A DNA stretch of 64,000 bases from Boseongicola sp. SB0665_bin_10 (GCA_009838075.1 VXSG01000096.1:62001-126000), one strand, 5' to 3'; shown: positions 43,066 through 53,694, counted from the first letter of the stretch. Made by a program: numbers and translations. Notes: generated by a model from the letters alone, not told the origin.

Positions 43066-45666
43066 TTGAGCGTCAGCTTTCGAAAGCTCGATTACCAGGA
43101 TCGCGCGTTCTCGGCTCTCGAAGGCTATCTTGACGTTCTCAAGGAGGAGAAGGGCAAGGCGGACAGGATCGCGACCCTTGCGGTCGCCGAGCCCGATCTT
43201 GACGTTCCCGTTCCCGACTTTGCCGAGAGGGCATGGGAGGTGCTTCAAGCCGCAGGCAGCCTGCCCAAGTCTCGAGAGAACATTCCTTTCTCGCCGAGGC
43301 GGGACGGCTGCGGCCGCCCCGTGCCGAACGCCGTTCTCAAGGTGCCCACTGCAGGCGGCAAGACCTGGATTGCCGTCTCGTCAGTGTCCCGGATCCTGGG
43401 ACGATATCTTGACAGCAACACGGGCTTCGTCCTGTGGATCGTGCCGAACGAGGCGATCTACACCCAGACCCTGAAGCACCTGAAGGACCGCCAGCATCCC
43501 TACCGGCAGGCGCTCGACCGCGCTGCCGCCGGACGCGTGCAGATCATGGAGAAGACGGACCGTCTCGACGCCCGTGACGTCGAATCCAATCTCTGCGTCA
43601 TGCTTCTCATGCTTCAGTCGGCTAACCGCAAGGCGCAGGAATCCTTGAAGATGTTCCAGGACCGGGGGGACGTGCATGGCTTCTTCCCTCCCGAGGGCGA
43701 GCAACTGGCGCACAAGGCCGCGCTTGATGCGACTCCGAACCTTGACGCCTACGACGATATGTTCCCGATGGTGAAGGACTCCCTCGGCAACGCCTTGCGC
43801 CTCATCCGTCCAGTTTTCGTCTTGGACGAAGGTCACCGCGCCATCACCGACCTGGCGTTCAGGACGCTCTACGGCTTCAATCCGTGCTTCGTCCTGGACC
43901 TGACCGCCACGCCGCAGGACGTCAAGCCCCGCGGCGGCAAGAAGCCTCGCGCCGGGCGTTACGCCAATGTCCTGGTCGAGGTGACGGGCCGCGAGCTGGA
44001 CCGGGAGGGCATGATCAAGATGCCGCTCAACCTAGACCCCCGGCAGGGCAACGACTGGAAGGCGACACTGAACGCCGCCCTGGCCAGGCTCCAGGCGCTG
44101 GATGCAGAGGCACGGACGCTGCTGTCCGAAACCGGCCGGTACATCCGTCCGATCATGCTGATCCAGGTCGAGCGCACGGGTGCTGAACAGCGCGAAAGCG
44201 GCCATGTCCACGCCGAAGACGTGAAGGAATGGCTCCTGACGGCCGGCTTCGATGAAGCGGAGATCGCGATCAAGACGGCCCAGCAAAACGACCTGAAGGC
44301 CCCCGAGAACCAGGACCTTCTGTCCTCGACCAGCAGGGTCCGGGCGATAGTCACCAAGCAGGCCCTTCAGGAGGGCTGGGACTGTCCGTTCGCCTACGTG
44401 CTGTGCAGCCTTGCTGCCAGTTCCAACCTGAAGGCCATGACGCAGCTCGTCGGCCGCATTCTCCGGCAGCCGGGTGCCCTGAAGACGGGTGTCGAGGCCC
44501 TCGACGAGTGCCACGTGATCACGCACCACGCCAACACGGCGACGGTTGTCGCCGGAATCAAGGAAGGCCTGGAACGGGACGGGCTCGGCGATCTGGTCCT
44601 GAGCGTGACCCAGGACGGCGAGGACGGGAACGGCGACACGCCCCGCGCGATCAAGCGCCGCCCGGCCTTCGCCAAAACGGAAATCTATCTTCCGAAGGTC
44701 ATGGTGGTCGAAGGTGGCGATGCGCGCGAGCTGGACTACGAGACGGATCTGCTTTCCAGGATCGACTGGCGGGGCTTTGATCCGCAGGAATTCGCGGAGA
44801 ACGTGCCCGACAACGCGCAGGCGGCGGAAAGCCAGCTCCAGAGGATCGGGATTGCGCACACGGGCGGCGAACCGTTCGTCAGCAAGACGGTCACTGAAAG
44901 TCCGGAGAGCCTTGCCTTCGATCCGGCCCACGCGGTCCGGATGATCTCGGACATCGTGCAGAACGCCTTCGTGGGGCGCGAGATCGTCGGCGCAACGGTG
45001 GCGGCGCTTCGGGCGCGAGGATTCGACGATGCCATGCTCGGCCGGACCGCGGGCCTGATCGTGGAAGAGCTGCGCAAGGGGCTCGACGTCAAGCGGAACG
45101 CGTGCGCCGAAGCCCATTTCAAGGAAGAGGTGCTTGAGGGCCGCATTCAGTTCCGTTTGCGGCTCGACGGCAGCAACTGGCGAATGCCCTTGAGGGTTGA
45201 GACCGCTGAACCCAAGAACGCTCGCCAGCTCGCGAGCAAATCAGGTGAGCCTCTCCAAAGGAGCCTCTTCTCGCCCGTCTACGAGAACGAGATGAACCGC
45301 GACGAGCGGGATGTGGCGGTCTACCTCGACGGCGAGAAGACGCTGGACTGGTGGCACCGCAACGTCGCACGAAAGCAGTACGGCATCCAAGGGTGGAAGT
45401 CGGCGAAGATCTACCCGGACTTCATCTTTGCAGTCCGGCGTGAGGGAGCGGCCAGGCGGATCGTGGCTCTTGAGACCAAGGGCGATCAGCTTGACAACGC
45501 CGACACGGCCTACAAGAGAGAAGTTCTCTCCTTCCTTTCGGATCACTTCCGTTGGCATGATGCCACGCCGGTGGGCGAGCTGGAACTGGTCAACAGCGGT
45601 GAAACCGTCGAGGGCGCCTTGGTCCTAATGAGTCAATGGAAGACAAGGCTCCCGGACTACTTTTGA
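43066..45666 (+). CDS. res: Type III restriction endonuclease subunit (Res)
   Basis: 866 residues from TTG 43,066. GGAG at 43,054-43,057 is ideally spaced for TTG, and upstream in-frame codons lie inside mod. It is an SF2 translocase with motif I PTAGGKT (94-100), DEGH (254-257), LTATP, and the late QEGWDCPFAYVL and QLVGRILRQPG. The C-terminal nuclease has a PD-(D/E)xK core: YPDF with Asp785, then ALETKGDQ with Glu803 and Lys805. It cleaves after collision of two oppositely oriented sites when unmodified DNA is present. All catalytic motifs are intact, so the pair is probably active. Confidence 0.92.
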   Translation: MSVSFRKLDYQDRAFSALEGYLDVLKEEKGKADRIATLAVAEPDLDVPVPDFAERAWEVLQAAGSLPKSRENIPFSPRRDGCGRPVPNAVLKVPTAGGKTWIAVSSVSRILGRYLDSNTGFVLWIVPNEAIYTQTLKHLKDRQHPYRQALDRAAAGRVQIMEKTDRLDARDVESNLCVMLLMLQSANRKAQESLKMFQDRGDVHGFFPPEGEQLAHKAALDATPNLDAYDDMFPMVKDSLGNALRLIRPVFVLDEGHRAITDLAFRTLYGFNPCFVLDLTATPQDVKPRGGKKPRAGRYANVLVEVTGRELDREGMIKMPLNLDPRQGNDWKATLNAALARLQALDAEARTLLSETGRYIRPIMLIQVERTGAEQRESGHVHAEDVKEWLLTAGFDEAEIAIKTAQQNDLKAPENQDLLSSTSRVRAIVTKQALQEGWDCPFAYVLCSLAASSNLKAMTQLVGRILRQPGALKTGVEALDECHVITHHANTATVVAGIKEGLERDGLGDLVLSVTQDGEDGNGDTPRAIKRRPAFAKTEIYLPKVMVVEGGDARELDYETDLLSRIDWRGFDPQEFAENVPDNAQAAESQLQRIGIAHTGGEPFVSKTVTESPESLAFDPAHAVRMISDIVQNAFVGREIVGATVAALRARGFDDAMLGRTAGLIVEELRKGLDVKRNACAEAHFKEEVLEGRIQFRLRLDGSNWRMPLRVETAEPKNARQLASKSGEPLQRSLFSPVYENEMNRDERDVAVYLDGEKTLDWWHRNVARKQYGIQGWKSAKIYPDFIFAVRREGAARRIVALETKGDQLDNADTAYKREVLSFLSDHFRWHDATPVGELELVNSGETVEGALVLMSQWKTRLPDYF

Positions 45667-46209
45667 CAATTCCGGTACATTGCGAATACCGACAACGACG
45701 CGCCGTCCTCTGCAACCCTATCCTGCCTCAGTCTGACTTCCCTTAAATCCTTCGTCTACACCCGTCGGACTTCTCGACCTGCCAACCCCTTCACAAGATC
45801 ACACGTCCTGACTTCGCATTGGGATTTCGGATTTCCTGTGGCCGGATTTTGCAGACAAACAAGGGCTTTGCCGGGCTGCGCCAGCAAGGCGGGCACATGA
45901 AGGGCACGCAAGATTTCCTGAGGCCCGCTCAAGCGTCGGCGCTGACGGCCATCCTCCGCGAACCATAAAAACAAGGGGTGCAGAGTTGGGCACACGATGA
46001 AACTTCGCAACCAAGGCATCACGAAAGTTGGAATTCTTGTGCCCCGAGTTCAGGACCTCTGAAGATGGTACCTTGACCTGCCTGAAGTCACTGATGTTGC
46101 CTTCGTTCCATCCAACCGCATTGACAATTGCGACATTACGCCCATCCTACCCGAAAGGCACATTTCCTAGCCGCATACGTATAGGTTGGGATCATACGAG
46201 GAGCAAGAT
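45667..46209. other. Intergenic region, no gene seen
   Basis: Composition drops toward AT-rich at the right end, where an AGGAG ribosome-binding site (46,198-46,202) serves the next gene. Open frames here have no family resemblance and are mutually inconsistent. Confidence 0.45.
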
Positions 46210-47232
46210 ATGGCTACAAACGACTTAGTCACTGCACTAAGGACGGAATTGGAATCCGTTCTAAAGTATGTTGATATCGAACTCATAAGTCGCTCGGGGT
46301 GGGGCGAAATTGACTTTAAAAGCGCTCGTTCGGATATAGAAGACGCACTTTCTATTTCAAAAGACTTGAATAGCATGCCGCTTGAGTACCTTACTGATGG
46401 GATAGCCAGTGAAATTCAAGCGTCGATCCCTGAAGTGGCTCGATACTTGCAGCAAATAGATGAATTTTCGATCGCGTCAGGCGGCTCACCTTCAGAAAAT
46501 AGAGATAACATATGCATTCAACTTCACAGTGCAGTTGACAATTTCCGTCATGCTGCAAGTTCCCAGATTGCCTATCTTATGTACAAGCGAGGTGATGTTG
46601 GGGAGAGCATTGCCAAAATTGAACAAGCAATAGCCAAATCCCAGAACCTCTATGATGAAGCCAAGACATGGGTCGATGAGAAGAAGGCAGAGATCGAAAA
46701 AATCGAGAGTGCCGCACGCACTGCTGCAGCGAGCGCCGGAGTGGGAACTTTCACGGAAGAATTTAATGGAGAGGCAGAGAAGTTACAAAGTCAATCCAAG
46801 TGCTGGCTGTATTCATCTTCTGGATTTGCCGTAGCTACTGTTTTCGCGGCCGTCCTCTCCTACTTTTGGCCCAGCGTCGACCCGGATGCGGGCATGTCGG
46901 AAACGCTTCGCAATATGGCAAGCAAGGCGGCGGTCGTAGTGGTGTTGTTTACTGGTGCCGTGTGGTGCGGACGCATTTATCGTGCGCTTATCCATCAAGC
47001 GGCAGTGAACAGGCACCGCGCTCTAAGTCTGAGGACCTTTCAGGCATTCGTGGAAGCGACTGACGACAAATATGTAAAGGACGCTGTCTTGATGGCGGCA
47101 ACAAACACAGTTTTCAGCAACGTGCCTACTGGTCTTGTGGAGGAACGCAACAACCAGGACTCTGGAGTCAACTTCGTGGAATTTGGCAGATCAGCGGCGG
47201 AGGCAACGGCCGAACAGTTACGCCAAGGTTGA
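46210..47232 (+). CDS. Coiled-coil protein with two membrane helices, AT-richer than its surroundings
   Basis: 340 residues from ATG 46,210 with AGGAG upstream. The N-terminal two-thirds is cytosolic, acidic and helical, with a coiled-coil candidate around AIAKSQNLYDEAKTWVDEKK and following residues. Two membrane helices follow (about 200-222, SSSGFAVATVFAAVLSYFW; and about 240-260, AAVVVVLFTGAVWCGRIY), then a short soluble tail. No family recognised. Codon use is clearly less GC-biased than any neighbour, a sign of separate acquisition. Membrane proteins with large soluble sensor regions inside restriction-rich islands are often abortive-infection effectors, but nothing here proves that. Confidence 0.65.
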   Translation: MATNDLVTALRTELESVLKYVDIELISRSGWGEIDFKSARSDIEDALSISKDLNSMPLEYLTDGIASEIQASIPEVARYLQQIDEFSIASGGSPSENRDNICIQLHSAVDNFRHAASSQIAYLMYKRGDVGESIAKIEQAIAKSQNLYDEAKTWVDEKKAEIEKIESAARTAAASAGVGTFTEEFNGEAEKLQSQSKCWLYSSSGFAVATVFAAVLSYFWPSVDPDAGMSETLRNMASKAAVVVVLFTGAVWCGRIYRALIHQAAVNRHRALSLRTFQAFVEATDDKYVKDAVLMAATNTVFSNVPTGLVEERNNQDSGVNFVEFGRSAAEATAEQLRQG

Positions 47233-47283
47233 ATCCGGTCGCGACCAGTGTACAAATGACAGGCTGATGCCGGTTGGAATCTC

Positions 47284-47574
47284 TTGTCAGGCGCCGTTTG
47301 CCTCGCGAAGAAGGCGTACGGCGACGACCGTCCAGAAGACGAGAGCGAACGCCCAAGGTTGATCGAACAATATCAAGAGGTACAGCTCATCCTGCAGATG
47401 AACGCCATTGACGGAGTCGATCTGTCCGACATGCAGCGGCTGTCCGTTCATTCGCATCATGGCGCAGCGACCAGCCTTTTGGATTTCAAGGAGAATGCTG
47501 TACGGTCCGCAAAGGGTGTCGACCCAAAGTTTCTGCAACATGTTTCGGTCTTGTATCTTGAAATGTGTCGCTAG
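47284..47574 (+). pseudogene. Possible relic of an FRG-domain gene
   Basis: A 96-codon frame contains SVHSHHGAATSLLDFKENA (about 47,449-47,505). This closely resembles the core of FRG domains, usually QHHGxxTxLLDFTxxP. There is no adequate start signal, and sequence after it does not continue as a coherent protein, so it looks like a decayed fragment. FRG-domain proteins are common in defence islands. Resemblance is by eye over about 20 residues only. Confidence 0.3.
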
Positions 47575-48153
47575 GGCGACCTGAACGCCGCACTGTCAAC
47601 TTAGATGGAGACACTGAACGCCTGCACGGAATAGAAGATCCCTTGGTCGATTACAGAGGAAGCATTGGCTTTCATGACCTGTCACCCCGAGGCCACCCTC
47701 CAAGGTTTGAAACTGTCTGTTTCGAATTTGAGAAACGCATGCGATCTGGACATCGTACACTTCTGGATGATGACATTCAGACCATGACCACTGCAAAGGC
47801 ATACCTTGCGGACCTCTCTTCCATGATCGCCGCCCAGCACTTCCTCAGGGACACTGAAGGCAACGCCGTATGCCTTTCCGCGAACCAACTCGGCCGGTCA
47901 CATTTCGTGCATGATCCTGGTGCGCCACACCTCGCCCCGCTCGGCATCCGACTCGAATTGCTTGCAACAGCGCCGCTGCATCTGGTTGATCAAGAAGCCG
48001 AGGAACTGGTCAGGCTGAAGGCATCCTTCCTCAGTTGCACCTTCTTCCGACCACGATCGTTGCCCAAGGTGCAAAAGCACTTGAAAATCACGCAAAATCA
48101 GGCAACCTTGCCTTTTGTTGGTAGGTGACTTGGAAATTTCGGCCAAGGGTCTC
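47575..48153. other. Region with no intact gene, probably decayed coding sequence
   Basis: Open frames exist on both strands (plus strand to 48,128, minus strand 47,898-48,359) but none has a start signal or recognisable family, and each reads like a shadow of the other. Together with the FRG-like fragment this suggests gene decay between two defence genes. Confidence 0.35.
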
Positions 48154-51100
48154 ATGAGCAATTTCAGCGATAGTTTCGATGGAAAGCACGATCTTTCATC
48201 TCCGGGAATCATCAAACTCGTTTCTGACAAGCTGCAAGAACTTCGCAAACGCCTTCTGGATTCCACGCGCCGCAACCCCCTGATCCACATCAAGTTCCGA
48301 CCAACATCAACATCGGCCATCCGGACAGTGGATGAACTGCCCGAAGTTCTGCGCTTCAAGCTGGCGCGTGGTACGGCAATGCGTCTTGCGCCACTGCCTT
48401 CACTTGAAGAGCAGCTTCCGGACGAGGAGACAGATGAATTCCTCGATGCGCTGTATTTCGCTCGTGCGGAGGATGAGATTCATCTGGCGGCGCTCGAAGA
48501 GATCGATGGAGATTCCGATTCTGCCGAGGAAAGAGTATTTTTGCTTGAGCGAGAGTTGAAGGACCGGGTGCGCGTGCAGCTTGGTCTGCCGCCTCGGCAG
48601 ACCAAAGAGAGCCTCTCGCTGGCCGATCATGCGAGACTGCACGGCATCTCGCCGAGTCACATCCTCCCTGACCCCGAGGATGTGAACGACGACGGCCGTC
48701 ATGATGATGACGATGTCCAGACTCTGCTGCTGCCAGACAAACTAGGCAGGGCTGCAAGGGCGGTCCTTGAGAAAGGTCGTTCTTTCGAGCGCGAGACAGG
48801 CGTCAATGTCCTTCATGCGGCCTTCGGCCTCTTGGAGTGGAAGGACCCGGCCGAGCGACAGAAGTTCATTTCGCCTCTTCTGTTGATGGAGATCCGCATC
48901 GAACGTCGACAGTCGCCGCAGGGTGCAGAGTTCTTTGTTCGCGGAGCAGGGGAGGTTTCCATAAACACAAACCTGGAAGAGAAGCTGAAGTCGGAGCATC
49001 GTCTCGCACTGCCAGAATATGAGACGAGCGGTGAGAGCGGAGGCGTCGAGGCATACTTTCGCACCATCCAGAAGCTTCGGCCCAACGGCTGGCACTGGAG
49101 CGTGAGGCGTGAGGTTTGCTTCGGGATATTCCCTTCATCCAAGATCGCCATGTACCACGATCTTGATCCGGACAAGAGACCGCTCGCCGAGTGCGAGGCA
49201 GTGGCACGACTGCTGGCGACCACCGGCACAGGCGACGGCTCCTATGCGGAAACCTACGAAACTGATGATCCAGACGTCGAGCGGGCGGTCCCCTACTTGG
49301 TGATGGACGCCGATGCCTCGCAATACTCAGCCTTGGTCGATGTTTCGAACGGCGGAAATCTCGCGATCGAAGGCCCTCCGGGGTCCGGGAAGTCACAGAC
49401 CATCGTCAATCTCGTTGCTGCGGCCCTCGCCGAAGGCAAGAAGATTCTCTTCGTGGCGGAGAAACTCACCGCACTGGATGTGGTCAAGAATCGTTTGCAA
49501 GCCGTCGGGCTTGGGAACTTCGTCCTGCCGCTCCAAGCCGGTCGCGGCACCGCGGAACTCGTCTATGAAGGCATTGAAAGCCGATTGGCGATTGGCCGCG
49601 GAAGTGCACGGAGCCGTGACGATCTCGAGGCCCGAAAGGATGCCCTGAAGAAGCGGAAGGGCGTTCTTCAGGCTCATTTGGATGCACTGGGCGCCTACCT
49701 CGGCACGACCGGGATGACGGTACATCAGGTGATCGGCCATGCAATCCGCACCTCAAGTGTCCGTCAAGGAGTTCCCCGAGAGATCCGCCGCATTTCGATT
49801 CCCCAAGTGGAGAGCCTCGGGGAACCTGCAGTGGAGCAAATTGTCAACGAGGCTAGAGCATTCGGTGAAAGACTCGGACAGATTGCCAGGTTGCCTGCAC
49901 TGTGGCGTGCCGCCCAGAAGCCGGTCACCAGCCACGACTCCGCAGAAGACATCAGCGAGACCGCGCTGCGATTGGCGGACCAGATCGACGGCTTGCGCCG
50001 TTCCATGGAAGGCTCGGCCCTCGCGGCCCTCATGTCGGAAGAGATCTTCAAGGGTGATGTGAGCCAGCTAGGCCAGATCGTTGCGCGGATCGATGAACAC
50101 GTTGACCGGATCGACGTCGGGTCGGTCGAGGTTCTCGTTTCCGCAAGTGCGCGCCGCTCCGTGCGCGAATTCTGCGGCCAGGTCCAGGAGAGGCAGACCG
50201 TCATGGCCAGGCTTGCTCGCTCGTTGCGAGACGCCTCCGGGTGGAACATCGAAGAGCGCCTGTCCGCCGCGCGAGACTTCGCCGATCAGAACGGGAAGGC
50301 GATCTCCCCCGAAAGGCACGGATCACGGCATGCGGACCTGCTGAAGACGGTCACGCCTGCCGAGCGCGTTGTCGAAGCCGCGAGGCGACTGCCGGCCACC
50401 TGGACCAGCTCCGGCCGCAAGCTGTCCGAGATCCGGGCAGACGCGTTGCGGATCGCTTCGCAAAGTGAAGCCGTGCTCGGTCTCCGCATTCCCGATCCCC
50501 AATGCACCGCCGAGAGCGACGCTGCGGAGATTGAGCAGAGCTTGACCGCGCTGTCATCCAAGATCGGACGCATCCGGCAGGCCTTGCCAGGTGCAGGTGG
50601 AACGCACGACGCTGCCCAGATCAGGCAGGCGGCCAGGATCATCGAGCGTTCGGGGATCTTGCGGTTCCTTTCAAGTTCATACAGATCCGCTCGGAACACC
50701 TACCTCAACATTCTTCGCGGGCGGCGCAACGACACGCGGTCGGCCATGGCTTGGCGCATGCAAGAATACGCCGACTGGGTCGACAAGATGCGCGAATTCG
50801 ACCGGGAGCCGCGCTTCGCGGAACGTTTCGGGCCCCTGTTCAAGGGCATCAACACCGAGATGGAAGAGATCCGTGGCGCGGTCTCCTTTCACGAACTCAC
50901 CGCCGAGATATCGGCCGGAAGCGTCGAACTGAAGTCATGCCTCGAAACGGGCGACCTCGAACCGATGCTGGACTTCGCAAACTTGGCGGAGGACATCCCT
51001 TCACGGACTTTGGCTGAGACCGAAGCACGGATCACGGAACTTCGTGAAGAAATCGCAAGAGAGGAGATGCTGCTCTCCGAGGCCCGCGGACATCTCCTGG

Positions 51101-53694
51101 TCTTTCGCGATAGAGAGGAAGTCCCGTTCGACGAGATTGAAGAGGTCCTTGCGCTCAAGAGCAAGGAGAAGTCGCTCTCGGAGCGGATCAGCGGCTCGGC
51201 CGCAGCCGATGTCATCGGCGGGCGGTTCGCGGGTGTCGATACGCCAACCGACCTGCTCTTGATGGAGTGCGAGATCGCGGAAGCGCTCGCCGGCCTGCCT
51301 GATCCACGCTCCGCCGTCACCGCGTTGCGGACAGGAACCTTGAACGACCTCCAGGCCCAGTTTGACGAATTCACCGACTTACGTCGGCAGATCGACAAAC
51401 TGATCGCAATTCTTCGAGAAGACCTTGGCCTGGAAGACGAGTTTTCGGTCGCTTCGGAATTCGCGGAGCGGGTCGAAGACCTGCGTGCCGCAGAGGCGGA
51501 TCCTGATTCCCTGCTCGACCGTGCGCAGCTCAAACGCGCGGAGGACAGCCTTCGTGGACAGGGTCTGGGCGAGTTGGTGGACTGGGTCGTCACGCAAGAC
51601 GACTTTGATCCGACCCGGCTTGGTCCGATCGTGCGGGCGATCATCGCAAAGTCGATGGCTGATGCCGCCTATGACCGGTTCAGCGAGCCGCTCCTAGGTT
51701 ACGACGGGCAGGACTTGGATCAGATCAGAGCCGAGATCGCACAGACGGACCGAGATCTCGTGCAAATGTCGAGACGCGTGATCGTTGACAAGCTCCTGGC
51801 CGACGCCCGGCCGCCTTCAGGAAACAACATCGGCCGGAAGTCGGAGTTTACCGACATGAGCCTCATCCACAACGAGCTGCACAAGAAAAAACGCCGCATC
51901 GGACTGCGCGATCTCACCCGACGGTCGGGGAAGGCATTGCTTGAACTCAAGCCGTGCTGGATGATGTCGCCTCTTGCCGTGGCACAGTTTCTGCACGCCG
52001 ACATGAAGTTCGATCTTGTCGTGATAGATGAAGCCTCTCAGATGACCCCCGAGAACGCCGTGGGCGCGCTCAGCCGTGCCGGAAGGGCGGTGATCGTGGG
52101 AGACACGAAGCAACTGCCCCCTACGAGCTTCTTCCAGAAAGTACTGGACGACAGCGACACCGACGAGGACCTGCGCGAGGACAGCGAGAGCATCCTCGAC
52201 ATGGCCAATGTCGCCTTCATGCCAATCCGGCAGCTCCGCTGGCATTACCGCTCGCGACACCCCGCCTTGATTCAGTTTTCCAATCACTGGATGTACAAGG
52301 ACGAGCTGACGATCTTCCCGTCCGCACTGGAGGGACATCCCGACCTCGGCGTCGAACTGCAAGAAACACACGGGACCTACAAGGGTCGACGAAACGAGAT
52401 CGAGGCCCGAGCCGTGGTTGAGGCCGCAGTGCGTCACATGACGCATCGGCCCGAACTCTCGCTCGGAATCTGCACAATGAATGTCGATCAGAAGGACCTG
52501 ATCCTGGAGGAGTTCGAACGTGAGCGTGACCGCAATCCGAAGGTCCGGGAATTCGTCGAAAAGTGGGAAGAGCAAAACGATGCGCTCGAAGAGTTCTTCA
52601 TCAAGAATCTCGAGACGATTCAGGGCGACGAACGCGACGTGATGATGATCTCGACGCTGTACGGCCCGGAAATGCAGGGCGGCAGGGTCCACCAACGCTT
52701 TGGACCGATCAATTCTGCCGACGGGCATCGAAGACTCAACGTGCTTTTCACGCGGGCAAAAAAGAAGATCAAAACGTTCACGTCAATGAAGCCAACCGAC
52801 GTTCTTGTCGACGGAAGCAAGAACCTGGGCGTGAAGATGTTTCGAGCGTGGCTCGAATACTCCAAGACCGGACACGTGCCGGACAAGGCAGGTCCTCGAG
52901 GCGGGACCGAAAGCCCGTTCGAGGACTATGTCGCCGCACAGATCGAACGGTTGGGCTATGAAGTTGTCCCTCAAGTGGGTGTCGCCGGCTTTCGCATCGA
53001 CCTGGGCGTGCGGCATCCAAGCTGGCCCTACGGCTACATCCTCGGCGTCGAGTGTGACGGCGCGACCTACCATGGCTCAAGGTCAAGCCGCGACCGTGAT
53101 CGGCTCCGCCAGGAGGTTCTTGAGGATCTCGGCTGGCGGCTGCACCGGATCTGGTCCACCGATTGGTTCCGCAACCCGCGGAATGAGATCGATGTGCTGA
53201 GCGCGGTGATCGCGGATGCCCTGTCCCGGGCCAAGGAGAAGGGTGTTGATCACGCGGAGAATCTTGACGCTATGGCCATGCTGGCACGCATCGCCAAGGA
53301 AACTGACGTGGAGTCAACGGATGTCACCGAAACCGGAACTTCCGAACCGACTACTTATCTGCGAAGCGTTTCACATGAACAAGACAATGTACCGCGCACC
53401 AGTCCACCCACGGAGACCTCAGAACAAAGTGACTATTTCTCGATCAATCCTGAAGCAGTCGCGATCAATGAACCAATTGTGGGCTTGGGTTCAAAGGTGT
53501 CCGTCGAGAGTCTGAGTGATGGAGGCAAGAAGCTGTCATTTACTTTGGTCGCCGACAGAAACGACCCCAGCTCGGGCGAAGTCGGTATTCATACTCCGCT
53601 GGGTAAGGCGCTCCTTGATGCACGGCTCGGGGACGAGGTCGAGTACCAGGCCGGATCGTACATTAAGGAAGTCCGTGTTCTCGAAATACGATAG
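48154..53694 (+). CDS. Hhe-like giant DUF4011-helicase-Vsr-type nuclease protein with a GreA/GreB-C-like tail
   Basis: 1846 residues; ATG 48,154 is chosen because AAGG precedes it and LVSDKLQELRKRLLDSTRRN, the DUF4011-type opening, begins soon after. An SF1 helicase is split by a long helical insert: Walker A GPPGSGKS (407-414), then about 850 mostly helical residues, then VIDEASQMTPENA (Asp1292), VGDTKQLPP, LRWHYRSRHP, GDERDVMMIS and LNVLFTRAKKK. It is followed by a Vsr/DUF559-like nuclease (FRIDLGV with Asp1616, then GVECDGATYHGS with Glu1633), continuing LGWRLHRIWSTDWF. The last 70 or so residues (VGIHTPLGKALLDARLGDEV) look like a GreA/GreB C-terminal domain. DUF4011-helicase-Vsr proteins are reported as single-gene phage defence (Hhe). 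All key motifs are present. Confidence 0.85.
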   Translation: MSNFSDSFDGKHDLSSPGIIKLVSDKLQELRKRLLDSTRRNPLIHIKFRPTSTSAIRTVDELPEVLRFKLARGTAMRLAPLPSLEEQLPDEETDEFLDALYFARAEDEIHLAALEEIDGDSDSAEERVFLLERELKDRVRVQLGLPPRQTKESLSLADHARLHGISPSHILPDPEDVNDDGRHDDDDVQTLLLPDKLGRAARAVLEKGRSFERETGVNVLHAAFGLLEWKDPAERQKFISPLLLMEIRIERRQSPQGAEFFVRGAGEVSINTNLEEKLKSEHRLALPEYETSGESGGVEAYFRTIQKLRPNGWHWSVRREVCFGIFPSSKIAMYHDLDPDKRPLAECEAVARLLATTGTGDGSYAETYETDDPDVERAVPYLVMDADASQYSALVDVSNGGNLAIEGPPGSGKSQTIVNLVAAALAEGKKILFVAEKLTALDVVKNRLQAVGLGNFVLPLQAGRGTAELVYEGIESRLAIGRGSARSRDDLEARKDALKKRKGVLQAHLDALGAYLGTTGMTVHQVIGHAIRTSSVRQGVPREIRRISIPQVESLGEPAVEQIVNEARAFGERLGQIARLPALWRAAQKPVTSHDSAEDISETALRLADQIDGLRRSMEGSALAALMSEEIFKGDVSQLGQIVARIDEHVDRIDVGSVEVLVSASARRSVREFCGQVQERQTVMARLARSLRDASGWNIEERLSAARDFADQNGKAISPERHGSRHADLLKTVTPAERVVEAARRLPATWTSSGRKLSEIRADALRIASQSEAVLGLRIPDPQCTAESDAAEIEQSLTALSSKIGRIRQALPGAGGTHDAAQIRQAARIIERSGILRFLSSSYRSARNTYLNILRGRRNDTRSAMAWRMQEYADWVDKMREFDREPRFAERFGPLFKGINTEMEEIRGAVSFHELTAEISAGSVELKSCLETGDLEPMLDFANLAEDIPSRTLAETEARITELREEIAREEMLLSEARGHLLVFRDREEVPFDEIEEVLALKSKEKSLSERISGSAAADVIGGRFAGVDTPTDLLLMECEIAEALAGLPDPRSAVTALRTGTLNDLQAQFDEFTDLRRQIDKLIAILREDLGLEDEFSVASEFAERVEDLRAAEADPDSLLDRAQLKRAEDSLRGQGLGELVDWVVTQDDFDPTRLGPIVRAIIAKSMADAAYDRFSEPLLGYDGQDLDQIRAEIAQTDRDLVQMSRRVIVDKLLADARPPSGNNIGRKSEFTDMSLIHNELHKKKRRIGLRDLTRRSGKALLELKPCWMMSPLAVAQFLHADMKFDLVVIDEASQMTPENAVGALSRAGRAVIVGDTKQLPPTSFFQKVLDDSDTDEDLREDSESILDMANVAFMPIRQLRWHYRSRHPALIQFSNHWMYKDELTIFPSALEGHPDLGVELQETHGTYKGRRNEIEARAVVEAAVRHMTHRPELSLGICTMNVDQKDLILEEFERERDRNPKVREFVEKWEEQNDALEEFFIKNLETIQGDERDVMMISTLYGPEMQGGRVHQRFGPINSADGHRRLNVLFTRAKKKIKTFTSMKPTDVLVDGSKNLGVKMFRAWLEYSKTGHVPDKAGPRGGTESPFEDYVAAQIERLGYEVVPQVGVAGFRIDLGVRHPSWPYGYILGVECDGATYHGSRSSRDRDRLRQEVLEDLGWRLHRIWSTDWFRNPRNEIDVLSAVIADALSRAKEKGVDHAENLDAMAMLARIAKETDVESTDVTETGTSEPTTYLRSVSHEQDNVPRTSPPTETSEQSDYFSINPEAVAINEPIVGLGSKVSVESLSDGGKKLSFTLVADRNDPSSGEVGIHTPLGKALLDARLGDEVEYQAGSYIKEVRVLEIR

